Assembly: GCF_001687335.1 (NCBI RefSeq)
Contig: NZ_MAGO01000001.1
Coordinates: 62,001-126,000 of the forward strand
Direction of reading: 5' to 3'
Origin: Dissulfuribacter thermophilus
GTDB lineage: Bacteria; Desulfobacterota; Dissulfuribacteria; Dissulfuribacterales; Dissulfuribacteraceae
DNA length: 64,000 bases
Part shown: positions 1 to 8,541 of the stretch, one piece after another
Position numbering within the stretch: position 1 is the stretch's first letter
Layout: every line of letters starts with the position of its first letter
Made by a program: the position numbers and the translations under genes
The notes under the pieces: model-generated
Told to the model about the DNA's origin: nothing
Seen by the model: only the letters and a program-made list of their open reading frames with translations
Database searches by the model: none

Positions 1-1
1 G

Positions 2-2323
2 AATAATACTAAAAACAACCAAGACATAGAAACCAAATTATTAGAGGCTGAACTTTATGCCAATCAAGGCCTTATAGAGGATGCAAAGAGCATCTACGAT
101 GCCATCTTAGCCGAGGCTGGAGACGATATACCAGAATCCCTAAAAGAAGACATAGAGACCAAGATACATGAACTTTCTAGCTCAAATAAATCTGATGAAA
201 CTACTTTAGGTGAAGTTATCGAAGATGAATTTGAGAAATCGTACTTAAACTGCCTGGGACTCTTTGAAGCTGGATTTTATAAAGAGGCAATTGAGGAACT
301 AAACTCTCTACTAAATACAGGAAAAAAGACTGACCTCATCCATGGCATGATAGGAGAGGCCTATCTCCGACTAGATATGCCATTTGATGCAATAGAACAC
401 CTTGAGAAGGCCATAGCGTCGAATGATCTCACACAGGAAAAAAGACTTGAATACCTTTATCTCCTGAGCCTCACATATGAAAAAACAGGATCTGTGGCAA
501 TGGCCATTGAGTGCTTAGAAGAAATCATGCGTATTGACCCAAATTTTAGAAATGCCTCACAGCGCCTTGAGGACCTTACTCAGACAGCTAGAAAATTTGG
601 CCGATTCTACTACTTGATTAAAGAGGGCATTTTAACAGAAGAACAACTGGAAAAAGCAAAGGAAATAGCACGTTCTTCTAAGAAATCTATTGAAGACGTA
701 CTATTGAATCAATTTGGCATAGACAAGGCAGAGCTTGGAAAATCTCTTTCCGAATATTTTCGGACTGATTTTGTAGAATTCAATGAACTGGAAGTAGGTA
801 CTGCTCCATCGTGCATAAAAGGAATAAAAGAACAGTTCTTTAGGAGCAACTCCTGTATCCCAATAAAAGAAGAACGGGGATTACTTATTGTAGCAGTTGA
901 CAACCCCCACGATCTTGTAAAGCTTGACAACATAAGACGGGCAATACAGGCAACGGATTTTAAATTTGTCGTAGCCCTAAAAGAGGATATCGACAAATTC
1001 ATTGACTATTTCTTTGGTAAATACTCTCTAGCAGGCCTTGAAGAAGACGTCTTTGATCAGTTGGAGATCATAGAAGAGGACTTTGAAACTATTGAGGAAG
1101 AAGAGGAGCCGATTATAGACGATGCAGACAGCGTCGTAGTACAACTTGCCAACAAAATCATAGAAGATGCCTATGCTAGAAATGCCTCTGACATACACAT
1201 AGAAAGCCTCACAGGGAAAAGGGGTGCCTTGATACGCCTCAGGATCGATGGAGACCTGGTCAGATATCAAAATATTCCATACAATTATAAACGGGCCCTA
1301 GTCTCTCGTATAAAAATAATGGCAAATTTGGATATTGCTGAAAAAAGGCTTCCTCAAGACGGGAAAATAAAATTTAAGTCCCGATCTGGTAAAACTATTG
1401 AGCTTCGCGTAGCTACACTTCCCACCACCGAAAACAACGAAGATATCGTACTGAGAATACTTGCCTCCACAGAGGCCATGCCTCTGGACAAGATTGGCCT
1501 GTCTGAAGAAAACCTCGAGAATCTCAAAAAGATGATTGAAATGCCCTACGGATTAATACTAGTAGTTGGCCCCACTGGCTCTGGTAAGACCACCACCCTT
1601 CATGCTGCCTTGGGATATATCAATAGGCCAGAAAAAAAGATATGGACTGCAGAAGACCCTGTGGAAATTGTACAAGAAGGATTGAGACAGGTCCAGGTTC
1701 ATCCAGCTATTGGACTTACCTTTGCAAGGGTGTTAAGGGCATTCTTGAGGGCTGATCCAGACATTATAATGGTTGGGGAGACAAGGGATGAAGAAACGGC
1801 AACCACCGTTATAGAGGCCTCTCTTACAGGTCATTTGGTATTCTCTACACTGCATACCAATTCTGCCCCAGAGACGGTTACGAGGCTTCTTGGTATGGGA
1901 ATGGATCCTTTTAATTTTGCTGATGCCCTACTGTGCGTACTCGCTCAAAGGCTTGTCAAAAGACTTTGTCCCAGATGTAAAGAGCCATATGAGGCCAAGG
2001 AAGAAGACATCAAAGAGCTCATGTTTGAATACGGATTCCATCCCACGAAACCACTAGTGATAGAAAAGAAGGGCCTTTTACTATACAGGGCCAAAGGATG
2101 CGGCTATTGCCATAACACCGGCTACAAAGGCCGCCTTGCCATACACGAACTACTCTTATCTACAGACGAACTAAAAAAGCTCATTCAAGACAAAAGGCCT
2201 GTCTTTGAAATACAGGAAGAGGCCATGAAGTCTGGCATGCTGACCCTTAAACAAGACGGCATTCTTAAGGTCATTGATGGAATTACAGATCTAAAACAGG
2301 TAAGAGCAGCCTGTATTAGATAA
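2..2323 (+). CDS. TPR-containing PilB/GspE-family secretion ATPase (5' end outside window)
   Basis: This is the motor ATPase family that powers type IV pilus extension (PilB) or type II secretion (GspE) at the inner membrane. The frame is open from base 2, so the true start lies upstream and 773 residues are visible. Residues 1 to about 200 are acidic, TPR-like helical repeats. They are followed by a GspE/MshEN-like N-terminal domain (about 200-340) and the ATPase domain. The Walker A motif GPTGSGKTTT starts at about residue 523. Two C-x2-C pairs (CPRC near 656, CGYC near 700) match the zinc site of PilB/GspE. The TPR extension is not part of the standard family layout. The gene ends 8 bp inside the convergent gene that follows. 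Family is certain; the pilus versus T2SS choice cannot be made without the upstream genes. Confidence 0.93.
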   Translation, partial: NNTKNNQDIETKLLEAELYANQGLIEDAKSIYDAILAEAGDDIPESLKEDIETKIHELSSSNKSDETTLGEVIEDEFEKSYLNCLGLFEAGFYKEAIEELNSLLNTGKKTDLIHGMIGEAYLRLDMPFDAIEHLEKAIASNDLTQEKRLEYLYLLSLTYEKTGSVAMAIECLEEIMRIDPNFRNASQRLEDLTQTARKFGRFYYLIKEGILTEEQLEKAKEIARSSKKSIEDVLLNQFGIDKAELGKSLSEYFRTDFVEFNELEVGTAPSCIKGIKEQFFRSNSCIPIKEERGLLIVAVDNPHDLVKLDNIRRAIQATDFKFVVALKEDIDKFIDYFFGKYSLAGLEEDVFDQLEIIEEDFETIEEEEEPIIDDADSVVVQLANKIIEDAYARNASDIHIESLTGKRGALIRLRIDGDLVRYQNIPYNYKRALVSRIKIMANLDIAEKRLPQDGKIKFKSRSGKTIELRVATLPTTENNEDIVLRILASTEAMPLDKIGLSEENLENLKKMIEMPYGLILVVGPTGSGKTTTLHAALGYINRPEKKIWTAEDPVEIVQEGLRQVQVHPAIGLTFARVLRAFLRADPDIIMVGETRDEETATTVIEASLTGHLVFSTLHTNSAPETVTRLLGMGMDPFNFADALLCVLAQRLVKRLCPRCKEPYEAKEEDIKELMFEYGFHPTKPLVIEKKGLLLYRAKGCGYCHNTGYKGRLAIHELLLSTDELKKLIQDKRPVFEIQEEAMKSGMLTLKQDGILKVIDGITDLKQVRAACIR

Positions 2324-2966
2324 GGCCACTAAGTCCCCAACACCCAAGGCCAAGACTCCGAAGCCCAATAATCAATTGCTCTAAGTCTCTAGGGGCGGTA
2401 TTTTCAGGGATCAAAATAAAATCTCCTGGAAGCACTTTCTCCAAGACATTATCTACTGGGTCCTTAAGTCTTTGGCCTCCTTTTAATCTGAGCCTCGGGA
2501 GTATAACTGTAAGGCCTAAGCTTGCAGCCTCCTTTAAAAGAGTGATGTCCTTAAGACCCCTGGGAGGCATTAAAAACCTTGGTTGCCTTCCAGCAAGATC
2601 GTGGGCAGTGGCCATTGCTCCCCTAAGTCTCTTTCTGATCTCGAATCTAGATTTGAAAATAAGAGGGCTATTATCCATCCCATGCACACCAAGCTCGAAT
2701 AATTTCATGAGCCTCAAAGTCTCTGGATAATCTCGCGCCCTGAGCTCTTCTATAAACATCGTCCCTGGAACATTCTGATCCAACAGGACCTCAACATGGA
2801 ATATGGTATTTTTATTGGGACATCTTTCAAATAAAAGGCCTACTGCATCAACTTCTCTGGGAGCATGGGTCTTTACCCTGCCAAAAAAAGTAGATCTGGG
2901 ACAAAAAAATTCATACGCCCAAAAACTCAAAAATCCTGCAGCCCCAAATACTAATCCCCTTCTCAT
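2316..2966 (-). CDS. degenerate polysaccharide-deacetylase (NodB-fold) protein
   Basis: This 216-residue protein has an N-terminal hydrophobic stretch (about residues 5-21) that could be a membrane anchor or signal. The rest follows the order of NodB-type deacetylase motifs, but with key residues changed. The usual TFDDGP motif reads LFERCP, the HxxxH motif reads HGMDN so the second His is lost, and RPPxG reads MPPRG. Metal binding and classical deacetylase activity are therefore doubtful. It may be a binding or structural relative. The start codon overlaps the ispB stop by 4 bp, so the two are translationally coupled. Its 3' end overlaps the convergent ATPase gene by 8 bp. The fold assignment is an inference from motif order; function is unknown. 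Confidence 0.7.
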   Translation of the reverse strand: MRRGLVFGAAGFLSFWAYEFFCPRSTFFGRVKTHAPREVDAVGLLFERCPNKNTIFHVEVLLDQNVPGTMFIEELRARDYPETLRLMKLFELGVHGMDNSPLIFKSRFEIRKRLRGAMATAHDLAGRQPRFLMPPRGLKDITLLKEAASLGLTVILPRLRLKGGQRLKDPVDNVLEKVLPGDFILIPENTAPRDLEQLIIGLRSLGLGCWGLSGLI

Positions 2967-3934
2967 CGCCTCCTCTCAAGAATATATCTAGAAAGGTTTA
3001 CGAGATGCCCAACAGTCTCACTCTCTGGCATCTTGTTTAGCTCTTTAATGGCATTGTCTATATGGCCTTTGGCCTCATTGAAGGAGGCTTCTAGCGCTCC
3101 AGTAGACAAAATTACTGATCTCACCCAATTGACTTCATCATCGGAAATGTTTTCCTGACTAAGGATCTTTTTTATCTTTTCCCTTACTTGGGGATCGGAC
3201 ATTTTAAATGCATAAATTAGAGGGACAGTTACCTTACCTTCCTTTAAATCTGTGCCAATGCCCTTTCCAAGCTCATTCTCATCTCCCGTGTAATCCAGGA
3301 GGTCATCTACAATTTGAAAGGCCTTTCCAATTAGATCCCCAAATACATACAGACTCTTACAAAGGGCCTTTGGGGCCCCTGCAAACAGCCCTCCTATCAT
3401 GGCTGATGCGGCAATCAGGGCCCCCGTCTTTCTCTCTATTATGGAATAGTAAACCTCAAGAGTGAGTTCAGGATCTTTTGATTGAACAAGTTGAATAATC
3501 TCACCTTCTGACATTTTTTGGACGGTCTTTGCAATTACAGCATCGATTTCTGCATTCCCAAATGAACTTGCTATCTCAATGGCCCTAGCATAGAGATAAT
3601 CCCCTGAAAGAATAGTTATGCGGTTTCCCCAGACCTTATATGCTGGTAGCTTTCCCCGTCTAAGCTCTCCCTCGTCTACAACATCGTCGTGTAATAGACT
3701 TGCTGCGTGAAGATACTCAGGGACCACAGACAATCTATAACAGTCATCATTTTCTATACCAAAGAGTCTTGCGCAGGCCACTGTAAGTACGGGCCTTATA
3801 CGCTTTCCCCCTGAAAATACTATATACCTAGAGACTTCCTGGACTAGTGGATGTTCACATCCCAGACAGTTTTCAAGATGACGCTCAATTTCTACAAGAT
3901 CTTTCTTAAATGGCTCTAGTGGACTTTTCTTCAT
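2963..3934 (-). CDS. ispB: polyprenyl diphosphate synthase (octaprenyl-type)
   Basis: The gene encodes a long-chain trans-prenyltransferase that condenses isopentenyl diphosphate onto farnesyl diphosphate to make the side chain of menaquinone or ubiquinone. The 323-residue length is typical. Both aspartate-rich motifs are present: DDVVD at 83-87 and DDLLD at 210-214, with the GGKRIRP substrate motif at 42-48. Chain length cannot be read from sequence alone, so octaprenyl is a family-based guess. The gene leads a two-gene minus-strand unit with the NodB-fold gene (4-bp overlap). Its start lies head-to-head with mutS, so the two divergent promoters must share a very short region. Confidence 0.9.
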   Translation of the reverse strand: MKKSPLEPFKKDLVEIERHLENCLGCEHPLVQEVSRYIVFSGGKRIRPVLTVACARLFGIENDDCYRLSVVPEYLHAASLLHDDVVDEGELRRGKLPAYKVWGNRITILSGDYLYARAIEIASSFGNAEIDAVIAKTVQKMSEGEIIQLVQSKDPELTLEVYYSIIERKTGALIAASAMIGGLFAGAPKALCKSLYVFGDLIGKAFQIVDDLLDYTGDENELGKGIGTDLKEGKVTVPLIYAFKMSDPQVREKIKKILSQENISDDEVNWVRSVILSTGALEASFNEAKGHIDNAIKELNKMPESETVGHLVNLSRYILERRR

Positions 3935-4016
3935 GGGGCAAAATTACACTATCAGAGAAAAATTCCAACTGGAAATTGGTCTTGAAATCATAGGCATTTT
4001 ATCTCATGTTTCTTAT

Positions 4017-6647
4017 ATGACTCCAATGTTCAAACAATATATGGCAATTAAAGAGGAATACCCCGACGCCATCTTACTCTTCAGAATGGGGGACTTCTAT
4101 GAAATGTTTTTTGAAGATGCAGAGGAGGCATCTCGTATCCTTGACATCACCCTTACCAGTAGAAACAGAGAAAAAGATCAGAAAGTGCCCATGTGTGGGG
4201 TACCAGCCCATTCTGCAGATCCATATATATCTAAATTAGTAAAAGCAGGCAAAAAGGTCGCCATTTGCGAGCAAGTAGAAGATCCCAAAAAGGCAAAGGG
4301 GCTTGTCAAAAGGGAAGTCATCAGGGTCCTTACTCCAGGACTCATCACAGAAGAAGAAGGGCTCACCCCCAATGCAAATAATTACCTTCTCGCCATAAAC
4401 CCCGGGAAAAAGAGGACTGAACCATGGGGTCTATCATATATGGATCTTTCAACAGGAGAATTTAGATTAACCGATCTAAAAGACAAAGAAGAATGCCTGG
4501 AGGAAATATTCAGGCTAGAACCAGCAGAACTACTACTTCCTGAAGAAATTGAAGCTGAACCAATATTTGAGCCATTTCTTAATGACCTACACCGAATATT
4601 CCCCAAACTTTTCACCACTCGACGCCCTTTTCAACTATTTAAAAAAGAACGGGCTGAAAGGACACTTGTAGAACACTTCAAGGTAAAAGGTCTTGAAGGA
4701 TTTGGTATAAATACACTCAATAAGGCTATTGGTGCAGCAGGGGCCCTCCTACTATATGCCAAGGAGACTCAAAAGGCTGGACTCAGCCACATTGAACCCC
4801 CAAGAGCCTACCACCTCCATGAGTTTCTCATCATTGACGAAGCAAGCAAAAGGAACCTAGAACTAGTCTCAAACAACATAGATGGTGGTAGAACTAATAC
4901 CCTGCTCTCGATATTAGACCAGACACTGACCCCTATGGGAGGAAGGCTCCTTAAAAGGTGGATACTTTATCCCCTAATCGACCCCCTAAAAATAAACCGT
5001 CGATTGGATGCTGTTGAATTTCTTTGCACCGAGCATAAAGTCTTTGACCTCATTCGCTCCTCATTAAAAAGGGTACATGATTTAGAAAGGCTGCTTTCAC
5101 GTGCAGTTATTGGGACTATTAACCCAAGGGAACTACTGGCACTTAGGGAATCCCTTAGCGCCATTCCCGAGATCAAGGAAGTGCTCTCAAACCTGAAGGA
5201 CCCAAAGGCCCATACCCTAGTAGCTATTGAAAAAGGACTCAACTCCTTAAAGTCATTAAGAGATCTACTCTCTAATGCCATAAGAGAGGATGCGCCACAA
5301 CTTATCAGGGATGGACGTATAATTAAGAAAGGATTCAACCAAGAATTAGATGAAATCATAGAGCTTCAAGAGAATGCAAAGGGCTTCATAGCTGAAATCG
5401 AGGCTAGGGAACGGGAAAGGACCCAAATTCCTAATCTCAAAATAGGCTTCAACAAGGTCTTTGGCTATTACCTAGAGGTCACCAAGACTCATAAGGACAA
5501 GGTGCCCCAGGACTACATTCGAAAACAGACCCTGGTCAATGCCGAACGCTATATAACTCAGGAACTAAAGGAACTAGAAGAAAAAATTCTCTCTGCCCAA
5601 GAACGACGTATCACACTAGAACAAAAACTCTTTGATGAAATCAAACAAAGCGTCGTAGACCAGAGAGAAAAATTGCAGGAGAACGCAAGACTCTTAGCAA
5701 AACTTGATTGTCTCCAGTCCTTATCTGCTGTTGCCCAAAAACATTCATATAAAAGGCCCATTGTCTCTGATGGCGATGAAATAACCTTGAAAAAAATGCG
5801 GCACCCGGTGATCGAAAATGTAATAGGAAAAGACACCTTTGTGCCAAATGACATCCACCTAGATGACGACAAAGAACAATTCATAATTATCACTGGGCCA
5901 AACATGGCAGGAAAATCCACTGTCCTTAGATCCACTGCGCTAAATGTTCTAATGGCGCAAATGGGGAGCTTCGTGCCCTGTGAATACGCAGCAATAGGGA
6001 TTGTAGACAGGATATTTACGAGAGTTGGAGCAACGGATTACCTCTCCAGAGGACAGAGCACATTTATGGTGGAGATGAGCGAAACCGCAAATATCCTCCA
6101 CAATGCCACGCCTAAGAGCCTAGTGATCCTTGATGAAATAGGTAGAGGAACCAGCACCTATGATGGACTTGCCATTGCATGGGCTGTTTCAGAAGAACTA
6201 TTGAAGATCGGTGGAAAGGGAGTTAAGACCCTTTTTGCAACTCACTATCATGAACTTACCCGTCTGGAAAATGATTTCGATAGGGTAAAAAACCTGTCTG
6301 TGGCAGTTAAGGAATGGGGGGAGGAAATCATCTTTCTTTATACACTAAAAAAGGGGCCTGCCAATAAGAGTTATGGAATACATGTGGCGGCTCTTGCTGG
6401 AATCCCGGGATCAGTGGTTGAAAGAGCACAGGAATTCCTTGAAAAAATTGAAAATTCTAATTCAGCAGAAATAAAATCAAAAAAGAAAAGACCCATACAA
6501 ATGAGCTTGCCTTTTGAATGCCCCGAAAGGTGTCTTAAGCTCAAAAAGGTTGGAGAACGTATTCAAACCATAGACATCAATAATACAACTCCCCTTGAGG
6601 CCTTGAACTTTCTTGCTATGTTGAAGGGGGAACTGAAGTCAGAATGA
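4017..6647 (+). CDS. mutS: DNA mismatch repair protein MutS
   Basis: MutS recognises mispaired bases and small loops and starts methyl-independent or MutL-dependent repair in the cytoplasm. The N-terminal mismatch-binding domain carries the F-x-E type motif in RMGDFYEMFFEDA. The C-terminal ABC-type ATPase has Walker A GPNMAGKST at about 627-635, and the motifs DEIGRGTST and FATHYHEL follow. I chose the ATG at 4017 because homologues begin at the TPMFKQY-like segment. The longer reading frame from 3933 would overlap the divergent ispB start and adds residues with no family counterpart. The product is 876 residues. The stop overlaps the next gene's start in an ATGA junction. Confidence 0.95.
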   Translation: MTPMFKQYMAIKEEYPDAILLFRMGDFYEMFFEDAEEASRILDITLTSRNREKDQKVPMCGVPAHSADPYISKLVKAGKKVAICEQVEDPKKAKGLVKREVIRVLTPGLITEEEGLTPNANNYLLAINPGKKRTEPWGLSYMDLSTGEFRLTDLKDKEECLEEIFRLEPAELLLPEEIEAEPIFEPFLNDLHRIFPKLFTTRRPFQLFKKERAERTLVEHFKVKGLEGFGINTLNKAIGAAGALLLYAKETQKAGLSHIEPPRAYHLHEFLIIDEASKRNLELVSNNIDGGRTNTLLSILDQTLTPMGGRLLKRWILYPLIDPLKINRRLDAVEFLCTEHKVFDLIRSSLKRVHDLERLLSRAVIGTINPRELLALRESLSAIPEIKEVLSNLKDPKAHTLVAIEKGLNSLKSLRDLLSNAIREDAPQLIRDGRIIKKGFNQELDEIIELQENAKGFIAEIEARERERTQIPNLKIGFNKVFGYYLEVTKTHKDKVPQDYIRKQTLVNAERYITQELKELEEKILSAQERRITLEQKLFDEIKQSVVDQREKLQENARLLAKLDCLQSLSAVAQKHSYKRPIVSDGDEITLKKMRHPVIENVIGKDTFVPNDIHLDDDKEQFIIITGPNMAGKSTVLRSTALNVLMAQMGSFVPCEYAAIGIVDRIFTRVGATDYLSRGQSTFMVEMSETANILHNATPKSLVILDEIGRGTSTYDGLAIAWAVSEELLKIGGKGVKTLFATHYHELTRLENDFDRVKNLSVAVKEWGEEIIFLYTLKKGPANKSYGIHVAALAGIPGSVVERAQEFLEKIENSNSAEIKSKKKRPIQMSLPFECPERCLKLKKVGERIQTIDINNTTPLEALNFLAMLKGELKSE

Positions 6648-8440
6648 TGTTTAAATTAAACCCAAATCCTGCATGGCGAATGCGAGAAACTGAATCTGGA
6701 CTACGCATTCACCCCCTCCACATTAACTCAATGTCACACCTACAATTTGCGGGATTCAGGTTCCGACTATTGTGCATCATATCGCTGATCATATTTGCAT
6801 CGTTATCCTTCAATTCCAATGAAATTTTTGCTAAATCCACCAGCCCAAGGCCCCAATATTCCGCTGCATGGAAGGCATACAAGCGACTAACTAAAAGCCC
6901 CAGACTCAGAAAAGACAGAAGGGCCTGGCTCAAAGTTATAAGAGCCTTTAGAAAAGTATATCTAAGCTGGCCTGAAAACGAGGTATATGCGCCCAAAAGC
7001 CTCTACATGATGGCAAGACTCTATAAAGAGCTCTATGGCTACTCTGGAAGGAAAAAAGACCTAAGAGAGGCCATAGAACGATATGAGGTCCTCTTTGAAA
7101 GGTTTCCTCAAAGCCCCTATGCAGACGATGCCCTATACCATGCAGGGGTTTTATATTTGCGCATGGGGCAAAAAGAGAAGGCATTAAGCTATTGGAAGAG
7201 GATTATCTTAGACTACGAAGGATCCGACTATTACAGGAAGGCCGCAAGACGTCTTGGCAAAAAAAAGGTATCTAAACTGAAGGCTCAGAAGAGAACCTAT
7301 GGTACTCGGACTTCAGGAGATGTCCTGGCAAATCCCTATGCTGTTGTGAAAGATATTAGACACTGGTCAGAAAAAGACTATACACGAGTAGTCATAGATG
7401 TCTCCAAAAATACCCACTACCATGCAGGCTTTCTCTCCGAAAACAGAAAAAAAGGCCTTCCCAAAAGACTCTATATAGACATTACCCCTGCAAGGGTCGC
7501 AAAGGACCTGGAAAAAAAGATCGTTATTAGTGGCGGGCTATTAAAAAGGGTTAGGATTGCCCAATACGATCGGGATACTGCAAGGGTGGTATTTGACCTG
7601 GGCAAGACCTCAAAGACTAAGGTCTTTAATCTCGAAGATCCCTTCAGGATCGTGGTAGATGCCTTTGGAGAAAAGTATCCCCAAAGACCTCTTTGTCTCC
7701 CCCCCAAGGGAAAACTAACCCTTGCACAACAACTAGGACTATGTGTAAGAAGGATAGTAGTGGATGCTGGCCACGGAGGAAAGGATCCTGGCGCCATAGG
7801 ACCTACAGGCCTTAGAGAAAAGGATGTAACCCTTAAAATCGCTCATTTTTTAAAAAAAGAACTGGAAAAACGCCTTAATGCAGAGGTTATTCTCACCCGT
7901 TCTACTGACAAATATTTGCCATTAGAACAGAGAACAGCTATTGCAAATGCAAAAAAGGCTGATCTATTCATTTCCATACATTGTAATGCAGCACCCAATA
8001 GGAGACTCAAGGGAGTAGAGACCTATTTTCTAAACTTTGCCCTTGACGAAGAGGCCATGAGGGTAGCCGCACTCGAAAATGCCACAAGCAGAAGGCGCAT
8101 TGGAGATATTAAAGGAATTCTAACCAAAATCATGAAAAATTCTAAAGTAGAGGAGTCAAAACGTCTCAGCAAGTTTATACAAAATGGTCTGGTAACCACC
8201 TTGAAAAAGAGATATTCAGGAATAAGTGATCTGGGAGTAAAACAGGCCCCATTTTTTGTACTGATTGGAGCCAGAATGCCTGCTGTCCTTACAGAAGTAT
8301 CGTTTATCTCTAATAAAAGAGAGGAAAGGAGACTAAGAAGCCCAAAATACCTTGAGGCAATTGCAAAGGGTATTGCAGCTGGCATTGAAGAATATGTAAA
8401 GAATACTGAACTCATAGCAAATTTGGGGATGGGAAATTAA
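6644..8440 (+). CDS. N-acetylmuramoyl-L-alanine amidase with TPR and AMIN domains
   Basis: This is a periplasmic amidase that cleaves the amide bond between MurNAc and the stem peptide, usually during cell separation. A signal peptide is visible, with a hydrophobic core near residues 41-58 and a likely cut near FA-KS. A TPR region (about 90-200, YbgF-like) is followed by an AMIN domain (about 220-330) and an Amidase_3 domain (about 368-588). The zinc motif AGHGGKDPGA starts near residue 374. The start at 6644 overlaps the mutS stop by 4 bp. An alternative start at 6731 gives a more typical signal peptide. The segment between these starts contains a 16/18 match to the MITE end found at 49318, so the first 29 codons may not be native coding sequence. 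Confidence 0.9.
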   Translation: MMFKLNPNPAWRMRETESGLRIHPLHINSMSHLQFAGFRFRLLCIISLIIFASLSFNSNEIFAKSTSPRPQYSAAWKAYKRLTKSPRLRKDRRAWLKVIRAFRKVYLSWPENEVYAPKSLYMMARLYKELYGYSGRKKDLREAIERYEVLFERFPQSPYADDALYHAGVLYLRMGQKEKALSYWKRIILDYEGSDYYRKAARRLGKKKVSKLKAQKRTYGTRTSGDVLANPYAVVKDIRHWSEKDYTRVVIDVSKNTHYHAGFLSENRKKGLPKRLYIDITPARVAKDLEKKIVISGGLLKRVRIAQYDRDTARVVFDLGKTSKTKVFNLEDPFRIVVDAFGEKYPQRPLCLPPKGKLTLAQQLGLCVRRIVVDAGHGGKDPGAIGPTGLREKDVTLKIAHFLKKELEKRLNAEVILTRSTDKYLPLEQRTAIANAKKADLFISIHCNAAPNRRLKGVETYFLNFALDEEAMRVAALENATSRRRIGDIKGILTKIMKNSKVEESKRLSKFIQNGLVTTLKKRYSGISDLGVKQAPFFVLIGARMPAVLTEVSFISNKREERRLRSPKYLEAIAKGIAAGIEEYVKNTELIANLGMGN

Positions 8441-8541
8441 AAAGACATGTAAGTATTCAACCGTTGAAAACTAACATCTTTTATTTAAAAAAATAGTTCA
8501 TTATTAATTTTACAATCATATCGGGATGGAGGCATTTTTTT

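Noticed and set aside
709-1270. Minus-strand frames inside the PilB/GspE gene, and the many similar frames inside other genes
   Set aside because: They are antisense shadows of well-supported genes with no motifs of their own.
3933-4016. N-terminal extension of mutS
   Set aside because: It overlaps the divergent ispB start and the added residues have no counterpart in MutS proteins, which begin near the TPMFKQY segment.
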